A stretch of 64,000 nucleotides of DNA, taken from NCBI RefSeq assembly GCF_031460495.1, contig NZ_JAVKTS010000001.1, forward strand, positions 1 through 64,000. Reading direction: 5' to 3'. Below are positions 19,898-29,017 of this stretch, one piece after another; the first letter of the stretch is position 1; each line of letters starts with the position of its first letter. The position numbers and the translations under genes are program-made. The DNA comes from Tissierella sp. (GTDB lineage Bacteria > Bacillota > Clostridia > Tissierellales > Tissierellaceae). The notes under the pieces are model-generated. The model did not search any database. It was given only the letters and a program-made list of their open reading frames with translations, and had not been told where the DNA came from.

Positions 19898-20128
19898 TTG
19901 AAGGATAATATCAAATCCTTATTAATGGGATCTTTAGTAATTTATATATTGTTTGGTTTTTTTGCGGGAGCTCAAATTAAATACATATCTCCTATTGAAT
20001 CATCAAAAATTCTTGCCTTTTTAGATTATTTTATCAGAAACTTTTTTCATCTTTGGGAATTTAAGCTTATAGGGGTAGGGGTTTTTGTACTTGTTGCCCG
20101 TTTTATTAAGTCAAGAAAAAAGAAATAA
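19898..20128 (+). CDS. small membrane protein, unknown function
   Basis: A 76-residue protein with two predicted membrane segments (SLLMGSLVIYILFGFFAGA near the N terminus; LIGVGVFVLVARFI at the C terminus) and a basic tail KSRKKK. The start is taken as TTG 19898 because a clear GGAGGTG lies 7 nt upstream. An in-frame ATG at 19859 overlaps nothing but lacks a ribosome site. I do not recognise the family. Confidence 0.6.
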   Translation: MKDNIKSLLMGSLVIYILFGFFAGAQIKYISPIESSKILAFLDYFIRNFFHLWEFKLIGVGVFVLVARFIKSRKKK

Positions 20129-20219
20129 ACTATATTTTTAGATAAACAAAGTGAGGGTTATAGTAATAATTATAATGAATGCTAGTTAGAGAGTGGAGTG
20201 TGAGTATAATTATTAATAA

Positions 20220-20235
20220 TGTTCCACGTGGAACA
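20220..20235. promoter_or_regulatory. parS: parS centromere site
   Basis: The perfect 16-bp palindrome TGTTCCACGTGGAACA matches the Firmicutes parS consensus bound by ParB/Spo0J. It lies 71 bp upstream of soj, where it could also affect soj expression. Confidence 0.95.
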
Positions 20236-20306
20236 TAAAGATGTCTTTGTAATATCTACATAATCTGATATTATATAATAGAGAAGAAATACAAGGTGGT
20301 GGTTTT

Positions 20307-21074
20307 TTGGGTAAGATAATTTCGATATTTAATCAAAAAGGTGGAGTTGGAAAGACTACTACCACAATAAATCTTTGTGCAGGTGTAGGGAAATTAGGAA
20401 AAAAGGTTCTTTTAGTAGACATTGATCCACAAGGAAATGCAACTTCTGGACTTGGAGTGGATAAATCTGATGGACATCCAATTATTTATGATGTGTTAGT
20501 TAAGGAAGTGGGTCCATCAGAAGCTATTAGAGAAAGTTCAGCAGAAAATGTGAGTATTATAGGATCTAATAATGAATTAGCCGGTTTAGAAATAGAATTA
20601 GCCAGAGAAGGTAATTGGGAAAAGATCCTAAGAGATAAACTGCTAGAGATTAAGAATGATTATGATTTTATATTTATAGATTGTCCACCTTCTCTAGGAA
20701 TACTATCAATACTTGGGTTAGTAGCATCAGATAGTGTAATAATACCAATTCAGTGTGAGTATTATGCCCTTGAGGGAGTCAGTCAATTGTTTGAGACTAT
20801 AAAACTTGTGAGGAAAGGATTAAATCCTGATTTGGAAATTGAGGGAGTAGTTCTTAGTATGTTTGATGGTAGGACAAACCTATCTATACAAGTAGTAGAT
20901 GAAGTGAAAAACTTTTTCAAAGGAAAAGTATATGTAAGTCTTATTCCAAGGAATGTAAGATTAGCAGAAGCTCCAAGTTATGGTTTGTCTATTATGGATT
21001 ATGATAACAAATCAAAGGGCTCAGAGGCTTATATGGAATTGGCAGAAGAATTTCTAGAATTGGTAGAGGAGTGA
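20307..21074 (+). CDS. soj: chromosome partitioning ATPase ParA/Soj
   Basis: A 255-residue ParA-family deviant Walker ATPase. The P-loop reads KGGVGKTTTTINL, Walker A' IDPQGNATSGLG, and Walker B DFIFIDCPPSLG. It acts with ParB at parS to organise origins and, in Bacillus, to regulate DnaA. The start is TTG 20307, preceded by AAGGTGGTGG. parB begins 4 bp after its stop, so the two are coupled. A parS site lies just upstream. Confidence 0.96.
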   Translation: MGKIISIFNQKGGVGKTTTTINLCAGVGKLGKKVLLVDIDPQGNATSGLGVDKSDGHPIIYDVLVKEVGPSEAIRESSAENVSIIGSNNELAGLEIELAREGNWEKILRDKLLEIKNDYDFIFIDCPPSLGILSILGLVASDSVIIPIQCEYYALEGVSQLFETIKLVRKGLNPDLEIEGVVLSMFDGRTNLSIQVVDEVKNFFKGKVYVSLIPRNVRLAEAPSYGLSIMDYDNKSKGSEAYMELAEEFLELVEE

Positions 21075-21078
21075 TTAG

Positions 21079-21939
21079 GTGAGTACTAAAAAGAGAGGAT
21101 TAGGGAAAGGTCTATCAGCTTTAATCTCTGACGAAGTAGATATTGATCATAGTAATATCCATAAGGAGTCTATTAGAAGCATAGATATTAATCTAATAGT
21201 AGCTAATGGAAATCAGCCAAGGCAAGAGTTCCATAAAGAAGCTTTGGATGAGTTAGCAAGTTCAATAGAAGAAAATGGATTAATTCAACCTATCATAGTT
21301 AGAAAAATTAAAGATAAATATGAAATTATAGCAGGCGAAAGAAGATGGAGAGCATGCAAAACAGCAGGGTTAAAAGAAATACCGTGTATATTAAAGGATG
21401 TAACAGAAGATGTATCAGCAAAGTTTGCATTAATAGAGAATATCCAACGGGAAGATTTAAGTCCTATAGAGGAAGCTGTTGCTTATAAGAAACTGATGTC
21501 AAACTTCAACTTAACTCAAGATGAAGTAGCATCTCAAGTTGGGAAATCCAGATCTTATATTTCCAATACCATTAGACTTCTAAACTTAGACAAAGATATA
21601 ATAGACTATATAGCTAAGGGAGAATTGACGGCTGGTCATGGAAAGGTGCTATTAGGTATAAAGGATAAGAATGAGCAATTGTCAGCTGCAAAAAAAATAA
21701 TTAACAACAATTTAAATGTTCGAGAAACTGAAAGCATAGTTAGGGAGAAAGAAAAACCAACAAAAAAACTTCAAATTAAAAGAAAAAAGGATCCATATGC
21801 AGTGGACTTGGAAGATAGCTTAATGAAGGCTCTAGGTACAAAGGTAAGCTTAATTCAAGGAAATAAGAAAGGGAAGATAGAGATAGAATACTATGGGAAC
21901 GAAGACTTGGAAAGGCTTATAGACATTTTAACAAATTAA
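21079..21939 (+). CDS. parB: chromosome partitioning protein ParB/Spo0J
   Basis: A 286-residue ParB CTPase starting at GTG 21079 (STKKRGLGKGLSALI, the Soj-interacting N terminus). The CTP box is GERRWRACKTAG. The helix-turn-helix is GKSRSYISNTIRLLNL, followed by TAGHGKVLLG. It loads as a clamp at parS and spreads. It is distinct from Noc at 17660, so both ParB-type proteins are present. Its stop codon lies inside a 42-bp palindrome containing a second parS. Confidence 0.95.
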   Translation: MSTKKRGLGKGLSALISDEVDIDHSNIHKESIRSIDINLIVANGNQPRQEFHKEALDELASSIEENGLIQPIIVRKIKDKYEIIAGERRWRACKTAGLKEIPCILKDVTEDVSAKFALIENIQREDLSPIEEAVAYKKLMSNFNLTQDEVASQVGKSRSYISNTIRLLNLDKDIIDYIAKGELTAGHGKVLLGIKDKNEQLSAAKKIINNNLNVRETESIVREKEKPTKKLQIKRKKDPYAVDLEDSLMKALGTKVSLIQGNKKGKIEIEYYGNEDLERLIDILTN

Positions 21940-21968
21940 TGTTCCACGTGGAACATTAATTTGTTAAA
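21927..21968. promoter_or_regulatory. parS: parS within a 42-bp perfect palindrome
   Basis: TGTTCCACGTGGAACA at 21940-21955 is the core of an uninterrupted 42-bp palindrome (21927-21968). The palindrome contains the parB stop codon and ends just before the phzF ribosome site. No T-run follows it, so it is not an ordinary terminator. Confidence 0.95.
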
Positions 21969-21984
21969 GAAGGGAGAAAATAAA

Positions 21985-22881
21985 ATGGAATTAACTATAT
22001 ATCAAGTAGATGCCTTCTCAAACAAGGCCTTTGGTGGCAATCCTGCTGGCGTTGTGCCTGATGCAAGATTTTTAACAGAAGAAAACATGCAAAACATAGC
22101 TAAAGAAATGAATTTATCTGAAACAGCTTTCGCAACATTATTAGATGAAGATCTTTATAGTGTAAGGTTTTTTACCCCCACTTGTGAAGTGGATTTATGT
22201 GGACATGCTACCATTGGCACATTTTACACCTTAGCCAAGATGGGATATATAAAACCTATTTTAAATGGAAGAAAGACAGTTTATCAAAAAACAAAAGCAG
22301 GAAAACTAGCTGTTGATATTATATTTAAAGATAGAGAAGTAGATAAGGTATATATGGAACAAGCTACTCCAAAAACATTAAACAGTATAAACAATCCTGA
22401 AGAATTATTAAAAGCAATGGGAATGAATCTAGAGGACCTAGGGGTACTAAATGAAACTATATATCCGGATATCATTACTACAGGACTTCCGGATATAATA
22501 TTACCAGTAAAAAGTAAAGAGGCATTGGATAACCTACATGTTGACATGAAGGAATTATCTAAGATTTCTCAAGAACTTGGAGTTGTTGGTGTCCATGCAT
22601 TTTACTTACCTGACTTGAATTCTCCTATAGTATATACTAGAAACTTCGCTCCCTTGGTTGGCATAGATGAAGAAGCTGCCACGGGAACATCCAACGGGGT
22701 TCTTATTTATTTTCTAAAAACAAAAAATCTTATAGATAGAAACAATATAGTATCTTACCAAGGAGAATCAATGAATAGACCTAGCCAAATACATTGTAAC
22801 ATTGAAGAAACTGACGGTAAATATATTGTTAAAGTTGGAGGAGAATCAAAGATAGTAATCAGTGGTATACTACTTCCGTAG
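21985..22881 (+). CDS. PhzF-family isomerase or epimerase
   Basis: A 298-residue protein of the PhzF/diaminopimelate-epimerase-like fold. It shows the start ELTIYQVDAFSNKAFGGNPAGVV, the CGHATIGT motif and the second-half TGTSNGVL motif, which stands where the phosphate-binding loop does in the family. Substrate is unknown; PhzF homologues isomerise small metabolites and many are uncharacterised. The ATG at 21985 follows AAGGGAG; it starts 17 bp after the parS palindrome. Confidence 0.85.
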   Translation: MELTIYQVDAFSNKAFGGNPAGVVPDARFLTEENMQNIAKEMNLSETAFATLLDEDLYSVRFFTPTCEVDLCGHATIGTFYTLAKMGYIKPILNGRKTVYQKTKAGKLAVDIIFKDREVDKVYMEQATPKTLNSINNPEELLKAMGMNLEDLGVLNETIYPDIITTGLPDIILPVKSKEALDNLHVDMKELSKISQELGVVGVHAFYLPDLNSPIVYTRNFAPLVGIDEEAATGTSNGVLIYFLKTKNLIDRNNIVSYQGESMNRPSQIHCNIEETDGKYIVKVGGESKIVISGILLP

Positions 22882-22993
22882 AAATTGAAGAAATTCTTTG
22901 TATATATTTAACAAATTGGTAAATGTAAGGGTACAATGGTATTTCATTTTTCATGTATTTATAGTAAGATACTATTAGGAGGTGTTTTAATTA

Positions 22994-23632
22994 ATGTTTA
23001 TTGAAAAAAGTTTAAAACAGTATATTGCCGATGTAGCTAGTAATGAACCTACTCCAGGTGGTGGTAGTGTTTCAGCTCTAGTGGGAAGTTTAGGAGGAGC
23101 CCTTACTAATATGGTAAGTAATCTATCGGTAGGTAAGAAGGCTTATGAAGAATTATCAGATGAGATTAAAAAAGAAATGGCTGCAAGTAATGAGGAAGTT
23201 GAAAAGATTGTGGAGATTTTAAACAATATAGTTGATGAGGACACAAAAGCTTTTGATAAAGTTATGGATGCTTTCAAACTTCCTAAGGAAACTGATGAGG
23301 AAAAGTTGGTTAGAAGCAATGCCATTCAAGAAGGGTATAAAATAGCTTTAGAAGTTCCATTAAGATGTGCAGAAAAATGTCTAAGAGTATTAAAATTACA
23401 AGATATTTTTGCAAGATATGGTAATGTAAATGCAATAACAGATATAGGAGTAGGTACATTACTAGCTTATTCTGGTTTAGAAGGAGCTTTATTTAATGTA
23501 ACTATTAATTTAGGTAGTATAAAAAATGAAGAATATAAAAAAGAGATTGCTGCTAAAGTGGATAGCATCTTAAGTGAAGGAAAAAAATTAAAAGAGGAAA
23601 TAATAGCAGTTGTATACGAAAGACTAGGGTAA
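22994..23632 (+). CDS. fchA: formiminotetrahydrofolate cyclodeaminase family protein
   Basis: A 212-residue helical protein. It starts with the family hallmark ASNEPTPGGGSVSALVGSLGGALTNMVSNLSVGK. By family it converts 5-formimino-THF to 5,10-methenyl-THF and ammonia, a step of purine or histidine fermentation in clostridia. The neighbouring adenine deaminase gene fits purine use. It is closed by a hairpin terminator. Confidence 0.88.
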   Translation: MFIEKSLKQYIADVASNEPTPGGGSVSALVGSLGGALTNMVSNLSVGKKAYEELSDEIKKEMAASNEEVEKIVEILNNIVDEDTKAFDKVMDAFKLPKETDEEKLVRSNAIQEGYKIALEVPLRCAEKCLRVLKLQDIFARYGNVNAITDIGVGTLLAYSGLEGALFNVTINLGSIKNEEYKKEIAAKVDSILSEGKKLKEEIIAVVYERLG

Positions 23633-23656
23633 GAGAAGGGAAACCTTCTCTTTTCT
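23631..23656 (+). terminator. terminator after fchA
   Basis: The stem AAGAGAAGG with CCTTCTCTT has a GAAA loop, and TTT follows. It overlaps the fchA stop codon. Confidence 0.85.
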
Positions 23657-23730
23657 TTAACCATAAATATAAAGGATAATTAAAGTATATATAATCTAAT
23701 AGATTTAATAATTTTTTTAGGGGGAAGAAA

Positions 23731-25455
23731 ATGTCTAAAATTGAATTAAAAAATCTTATTATAAAAGCAAAAGGTAGCGAGAAGTCACAATTAGTACTGA
23801 AGAATGTCAATATAATTAATGTTTTTACTGGAGAGATAATTAAGAACAATGTAGCCATAGACAATGGCAGTATAGTAGGAATAGGTGAATATAAAGGAGA
23901 AGAGGAAATAGATTTATCAGGAAAATACTTATCTCCTGGCTTTATTGACAGTCATGTTCATATAGAATCTTCTATGTCATCTCCATCACAGTTTGCTAGG
24001 GTTATAGTACCTAGAGGGGTGACTAGTATAATAGCAGATCCTCATGAAATTGGGAATGTTAGTGGGCTAGAAGGTATAAGATATATAATAGAAGAAAGTA
24101 AAAACACTCCATTAGATGTATATGTAATGCTTCCTAGTTGTGTGCCATCTACAGATTTTGAAAATGCAGGTGCAGTACTTGAGGCTGAAGACTTAGCTAA
24201 ATTACTTGATGAAGAGACTGTAATTGGTCTTGGTGAAATGATGAATTATCCTGGACTTATCGCTGCAGATGAAAAAATATTAGATAAATTGCTATTGAAA
24301 AAAGATATAATAGTAGATGGTCATGGGCCTATGATTAAAGATAATGAACTAAATGCATATTTAGCTGCAGGTATAAAGACGGAGCATGAGTGTTCTACCA
24401 TAGAAGAAGTGCAGAATAGATTAAGATTAGGAATGTATGTGCTTCTTAGGGAAGGGTCTGCTGCAAAGGATTTGAGAAATATAATTGGAGCTGTAAATAA
24501 AGATAATATTAGAAGATTTTTATTTTGTACTGATGATAGACATCCTGAAGATTTAATTAATGAAGGAACAATAGATTTTAACATAAAACTTGCCATAGAG
24601 GCAGGAGTAGACCCAGTAGATGCTATAAGGATAGCTAGCTTAAATGCGGCGGAGTGTTATGGATTGCAGAAAAAGGGAGCAATAGCACCAGGCTATATTG
24701 CAGATTTAGTAGTATTAGATAATTTGAAGGATTTTAATGTTTTACAAGTATTTAAAAATGGGAAATTAGTTGCAGAAAATAACAAGGCTATTTTTGAGAC
24801 TAATATTAGTAATCTAGGTAATATCACAAATTCTGTAAATATAAAAGATGTAAATATAGAAGATATTCAAATTAGAATGGAGACTAATAAAGCCAATGTA
24901 ATTAGTGTAATAAATGGTAGCTTAACAACGGAGTTAGTGGTTAAAGAAGTAGATGTAGTAGATGGATATTTTAACTACTCTAATAATGATATTCTAAAAC
25001 TTGTGGTAGTTGAAAGGCATCATGCAACTGGGAACATAGGGGTAGGGCTTATAGAAAACTTTGAAATAAAAAATGGTGCAATAGGGTCAACAGTTGCTCA
25101 TGATTCACATAATATAATAGTCATAGGAGATAATGATGAAGATATTTTATTAGCAATAGAGGAATTAAAGAGAATAGGTGGAGGAATTACCATGGCTAGT
25201 AATGGGAAAGTCCTTAGAAGCTTACCTTTAGAGATAGGCGGAATAATGACATCTAAGCCAATTGAGGAAACAAACGCAACATTAAAAGAGATGATAAATT
25301 TATCTCATGATAAATTTAATGTAAATAAGAATATCGACCCTTTTATGACATTGGCATTTATGGCCTTGCCTGTAATTCCAAAAATTAAACTTACAGATAT
25401 GGGATTATTTGATGTAGAAAAATTTAAATTTATAGAAGTGTATAGTGAAAAATAA
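23731..25455 (+). CDS. ade: adenine deaminase
   Basis: A 574-residue amidohydrolase of the Ade family. The metal-binding motif is GFIDSHVHIESS, and DPHEIGNVSG is characteristic. Further ligands are in GHGP and the CTDDRHPEDL segment. The long C-terminal domain (VVERHHATGNIGVG, GSTVAHDSHNIIVIG) is that of bacterial adenine deaminase. It hydrolyses adenine to hypoxanthine and ammonia. The upstream spacer shows no purine-riboswitch fold that I recognise. Confidence 0.95.
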   Translation: MSKIELKNLIIKAKGSEKSQLVLKNVNIINVFTGEIIKNNVAIDNGSIVGIGEYKGEEEIDLSGKYLSPGFIDSHVHIESSMSSPSQFARVIVPRGVTSIIADPHEIGNVSGLEGIRYIIEESKNTPLDVYVMLPSCVPSTDFENAGAVLEAEDLAKLLDEETVIGLGEMMNYPGLIAADEKILDKLLLKKDIIVDGHGPMIKDNELNAYLAAGIKTEHECSTIEEVQNRLRLGMYVLLREGSAAKDLRNIIGAVNKDNIRRFLFCTDDRHPEDLINEGTIDFNIKLAIEAGVDPVDAIRIASLNAAECYGLQKKGAIAPGYIADLVVLDNLKDFNVLQVFKNGKLVAENNKAIFETNISNLGNITNSVNIKDVNIEDIQIRMETNKANVISVINGSLTTELVVKEVDVVDGYFNYSNNDILKLVVVERHHATGNIGVGLIENFEIKNGAIGSTVAHDSHNIIVIGDNDEDILLAIEELKRIGGGITMASNGKVLRSLPLEIGGIMTSKPIEETNATLKEMINLSHDKFNVNKNIDPFMTLAFMALPVIPKIKLTDMGLFDVEKFKFIEVYSEK

Positions 25456-25488
25456 TATGGTATAATCTTTACAGTAAGGAGTGATAAA

Positions 25489-26631
25489 ATGATATATTTC
25501 GACAACGCAGCTACATCTTTTCCAAAGCCAAAAATAGTATATGATGAAATAATGAATGCTATGGTAGGCTATGGCGCTAATCCTGGAAGATCAGGGCATA
25601 AACTTGCATTACAGGCTAGTAGAGGGGTGTTTGGTACTAGAGAAACTATATCTAAGCTTTTCAATATAAAAAGTCCAATGAATGTAGTTCTTACATTTAA
25701 TTGTACAGAAAGCCTAAATATGGCTATTAAGGGAGTCTTGAAACCAGGAGACCATGTAATTACCACATCTATGGAGCATAATTCTGTCTTGAGACCAATT
25801 GTATCTTTAGAAAAGTTAGGTATTAAGAATACCATAGTGCAAGGAGACTCTTTTGGAAGGATTAACCCTGAAGACATCAAAAATTGCATTAGACCAAATA
25901 CAAAATTAATTGTAACTACACATATTTCAAATTTAACAGGAACAATAATGGATATTGGTGCCATAGGAGAAATTGCAAAATCTCATGGAATTTTATATCT
26001 AGTAGACGGAGCTCAGTCAGCTGGAGTTTATAACATTGATGTAGACAAAATGAATATTGATATGCTTGCTTTTCCTGGACACAAAGGGTTACTAGGACCT
26101 CAAGGTACAGGTGGATTATATATTAGAGAAGGTATAGAAATTACAGAAACCTTCCAAGGAGGTACAGGTAGTATTTCACATTCTTTAGTGCAACCAGATG
26201 TGATGCCAGATAAATTTGAATCAGGTACACCAAATGCCCCTGGTATAGTTGGTCTTGGAGCTGGTATAAAACATATAATGAAAATAGGTATAGATACTAT
26301 TCGAGAAAAAGAAGAAGCTCTGACAAAGCATTTCATAGAAGAGGCAAGGAAGATTGTAGGGGTTAAGCTTTATGGTACTCTTGAAATGGGAAGTCATGCA
26401 CCAGTTGTAGCCTTAAATGTGAAAGAAGCGGACTCCTCTGAAGTAAGTTATATACTAGATGAGGAATATAATATTGCTGTAAGACCTGGTCTACATTGTG
26501 CTCCTTTAGCACATAAAACAATTGGGACATTTGAACAGGGTGTAGTTAGATTTAGTTTTGGTTATGAGAACACTCATGAAGAGATAGATTTTGCTATTAA
26601 AGCTTTAAAAGACATTGCTAAGGAAGTTTAG
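25489..26631 (+). CDS. cysteine desulfurase-like PLP enzyme
   Basis: A 380-residue class V aminotransferase-fold enzyme. It begins IYFDNAATSFPKP, has DGAQSAGVYNIDVDKMNID, and carries the PLP lysine in FPGHKGLLGPQGTGG. RPGLHCAPLAHKTIGT near the C terminus contains the cysteine loop. This is the SufS/CsdB-like clostridial family that moves sulfur from cysteine, or acts on selenocysteine; the exact substrate is unclear. No IscU/SufU partner is adjacent. DUF4446 and a lipid kinase follow in the same direction. Confidence 0.88.
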   Translation: MIYFDNAATSFPKPKIVYDEIMNAMVGYGANPGRSGHKLALQASRGVFGTRETISKLFNIKSPMNVVLTFNCTESLNMAIKGVLKPGDHVITTSMEHNSVLRPIVSLEKLGIKNTIVQGDSFGRINPEDIKNCIRPNTKLIVTTHISNLTGTIMDIGAIGEIAKSHGILYLVDGAQSAGVYNIDVDKMNIDMLAFPGHKGLLGPQGTGGLYIREGIEITETFQGGTGSISHSLVQPDVMPDKFESGTPNAPGIVGLGAGIKHIMKIGIDTIREKEEALTKHFIEEARKIVGVKLYGTLEMGSHAPVVALNVKEADSSEVSYILDEEYNIAVRPGLHCAPLAHKTIGTFEQGVVRFSFGYENTHEEIDFAIKALKDIAKEV

Positions 26632-26645
26632 AAAGGAGAAATCTT

Positions 26646-27167
26646 ATGGTTCAGCTAAAAGAATTTATTGCAGCTTATAGCATAGAAATTATTATGGGAC
26701 TTATTGTATCACTATTCATATTATTCATCTTGTATTTAATAGCTGAAATAAGAATATCAAAAATAAAAGAAAAATATAATACTCTAGTCAGAGGAGTAAA
26801 AGGCGTAAATATAGAAGAACTCTTAATAAAAACTGGTGAGGAATTGCATGATATTCGTATAGATATGAATATCATGCAACAAAATATAGAGAATGTAGAA
26901 ACAAAATTAGCTTTTGCAATTCAAAGGGTTGGGTTTGTAAGATATAATGCTTTCTCTGAAATGGGATCTGACTTGAGTTTTTCTATTGCTCTTATGGACA
27001 AGTTTCAGAATGGTTTTGTACTTACAAGTATTTATGGTAGAGAACATACTACTAGCTATGCAAAACCAATTAAATTTGGGAAATCTATATATCCATTATC
27101 TGTAGAAGAAATACAAGCAATAGATAGAGCCATATTAGGCGAATATAAGGAGAAAACTCTTTCGTAG
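26646..27167 (+). CDS. DUF4446 membrane-anchored protein
   Basis: A 173-residue protein with one N-terminal membrane helix (IEIIMGLIVSLFILFILYLIA, about residues 13-33), a short coiled segment, and a soluble C-terminal domain with RYNAFSEMGSDLSFSIALMD. This last motif is typical of DUF4446, a family of unknown function often found near soj-parB in clostridia. It is closely spaced with its neighbours (15 bp on each side), suggesting one operon. Confidence 0.8.
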   Translation: MVQLKEFIAAYSIEIIMGLIVSLFILFILYLIAEIRISKIKEKYNTLVRGVKGVNIEELLIKTGEELHDIRIDMNIMQQNIENVETKLAFAIQRVGFVRYNAFSEMGSDLSFSIALMDKFQNGFVLTSIYGREHTTSYAKPIKFGKSIYPLSVEEIQAIDRAILGEYKEKTLS

Positions 27168-27181
27168 GAGGATATTTTGTA

Positions 27182-28069
27182 ATGGAACGGATATTATTCA
27201 TTTTAAATCCTGTGGCTGGTGGTGGAAAGGCAAAAGCTCTAAGATCTTTGATTGAGGAAATAATGGACAAGTATAATAGGGAATATGACTTGCTATTAAC
27301 ATCAAAACCAGGTGAAGCCACTTGTATTGCAGAAAAAAGTGTTAATGACTATGAAATAATTGTAGCAGTAGGTGGCGATGGCACTGTAAATGAAGTAGCT
27401 ATAGGCTTAATCAACAAAAACAAAGGCAGCCTTGGAATTATACCAGGAGGTACAGGTAATGATCTAGCAAAGTCATTAGATATATCCTTAGATCCAAAAG
27501 AGGCCTTGGAGACATTATGTAGAGGTCTGAAAAGAGATATAGACATTGGCAATGTAAATGGCTCAAACTTTTTAAACATATCAAGCGTTGGCTTTGATGC
27601 AGAAGTAGTGATAAATAATGTAGAAATAAAAAAGAAAATTAAGAGTAGAATATCCTATGCCATAAGTGTTGTATATACACTGTTTAATTTTAAAATGAAA
27701 AGAATTCAAATTAATATAGATGATAAAATCTTAGATGAAGAAATAATGCTCTTAGCAGTAGGAAATGGGAAATATTATGGTGGTGGAATGAAAATTTTAC
27801 CTATGGCTAAGGTTGATGATGGATATTTTGATATATGTGTGGTATCCGGTGTAAGTAAGATAAAAACCTTATTTCTTTTTCCGTCAATATTTAAAGGAAA
27901 TCATGTAAGATATCATAAGTATGTAAGGATATTTAAGGCAAAGACAGTTAAAATAAAAGTGGAAGAAGGAATATATTTAAATATTGATGGTGATGTAAAA
28001 TTTAGAGATAAAGAAATCATATTTACTATTGAAGATAAAAGGTTGAGTGTTATATGTGAAAAAAAGTAG
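27182..28069 (+). CDS. diacylglycerol/lipid kinase, YegS/BmrU family
   Basis: A 295-residue protein of the DAGK catalytic family. The start is LFILNPVAGGGKAKAL, with nucleotide-binding AVGGDGTVNEVAIGL and GIIPGGTGNDLAKSL. LPMAKVDDGYFDICVV is the conserved C-domain motif. By family it phosphorylates a lipid such as diacylglycerol; the natural substrate is not evident. The 3' end runs into a bidirectional terminator shared with convergent yyaC. Confidence 0.9.
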   Translation: MERILFILNPVAGGGKAKALRSLIEEIMDKYNREYDLLLTSKPGEATCIAEKSVNDYEIIVAVGGDGTVNEVAIGLINKNKGSLGIIPGGTGNDLAKSLDISLDPKEALETLCRGLKRDIDIGNVNGSNFLNISSVGFDAEVVINNVEIKKKIKSRISYAISVVYTLFNFKMKRIQINIDDKILDEEIMLLAVGNGKYYGGGMKILPMAKVDDGYFDICVVSGVSKIKTLFLFPSIFKGNHVRYHKYVRIFKAKTVKIKVEEGIYLNIDGDVKFRDKEIIFTIEDKRLSVICEKK

Positions 28070-28085
28070 CCTAGGCTACTTTTTT
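28060..28085. terminator. bidirectional terminator between lipid kinase and yyaC
   Basis: A 26-bp perfect palindrome with the arm AAAAAAGTAGCCT. It overlaps the ends of both convergent genes and provides a T-run in either direction. Confidence 0.9.
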
Positions 28086-28669
28086 AATATTAATTCACCA
28101 TACCCCTCACTATACAATCTAGAAATGGATAAATATAAGCTCTTAGATATTATGTCCGCCATATTCATTACAAGTGACAATCTGGTATTCTGCAATACCA
28201 TATATTCCATCATTCCACCAATATTAACAATTCCTGTAATAGAGATATCTCCAACAGAAGGCAAAACTTTATTTACTCCAGCCCCTGGCCTTAAAGGGGA
28301 ATTTTTGATTGATAGATATCCTACACGATCCTGTTTACCTAAAGATGAATCTATTGCAAGGATAAGGGGATTGCTACATTCCTTATTAATACTCAGTATA
28401 GTAGATTCTAGATTTTGTGCATGAACAGGATGTTCTAAAGTTCCCAATATATTAATATCCTTATAGTTTTTTATGAGAGGAGAAAGTTTATGACCTACTA
28501 AAGGGCCTAAGGAATCGCCTGTAGACCTATCAGTACCAATGCAGAGGATTGTTAATTTCTTATTCTTTAGAGATTGTTCTGATAAATATGTAGTAATTAG
28601 ATTAGAAAATCTGGATAAAGCGAAGGGTGAAGATGAATTAATATAGTTGTTTTTTGGAAATATGTTCAT
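28076..28669 (-). CDS. yyaC: spore protease YyaC (DUF1256)
   Basis: A 197-residue protein. It shows LCIGTDRSTGDSLGPLVGHKLSPL, GTLEHPVHAQNL, AIDSSLG and RPGAGVNKVLPSVGDISITGIV, which are the conserved blocks of YyaC. In Bacillus this gene is sporulation-expressed and annotated as a GPR-like spore protease of uncertain substrate. It also lies close to the parB region there. It is evidence that the organism forms spores. The start ATG at 28669 follows AGGAGG. Confidence 0.9.
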   Translation of the reverse strand: MNIFPKNNYINSSSPFALSRFSNLITTYLSEQSLKNKKLTILCIGTDRSTGDSLGPLVGHKLSPLIKNYKDINILGTLEHPVHAQNLESTILSINKECSNPLILAIDSSLGKQDRVGYLSIKNSPLRPGAGVNKVLPSVGDISITGIVNIGGMMEYMVLQNTRLSLVMNMADIISKSLYLSISRLYSEGYGELILKK

Positions 28670-29017
28670 TATAATCCTCCTAAAATATCCTATTATTAAT
28701 ATGTATTAAGTCAGAGAAGATAATAGAAGTATTACCTAAAGAAAGAACATAAATACTCCTATATTAAAAAATGAAACATATTAAATATTCGTAACAATTC
28801 TCAGATGTTGAATTTCATATCAAAGAGTAAAGATGCTAATGGGTTGAAATAGCGGGATAAAGCACATGAATAAAATAGAAAAATTGGAATATACTATAAA
28901 CAAATAGACAGGCTTATTACGGGTTGAATAAATTCCCAGGTATGTTATAATTATTACAGAATGGTTACAATGGCATTACAAATATGTTTAAATAGTCTCA
29001 AACTAGGAGGAAATATT
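28670..29017. other. divergent spacer between yyaC and the M23 gene
   Basis: This 348-bp region contains a promoter for the M23 gene (28924-28951) and, presumably, the sporulation promoter of yyaC. I see no RNA gene; checks for known wall-hydrolase riboswitches (ydaO type) were negative by eye. Confidence 0.5.
28924..28951 (+). promoter_or_regulatory. promoter for the LysM/M23 peptidase gene
   Basis: A TTGAAT (28924-28929) and a perfect TATAAT (28946-28951) are 16 bp apart, about 65 bp before the start codon. Confidence 0.6.
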
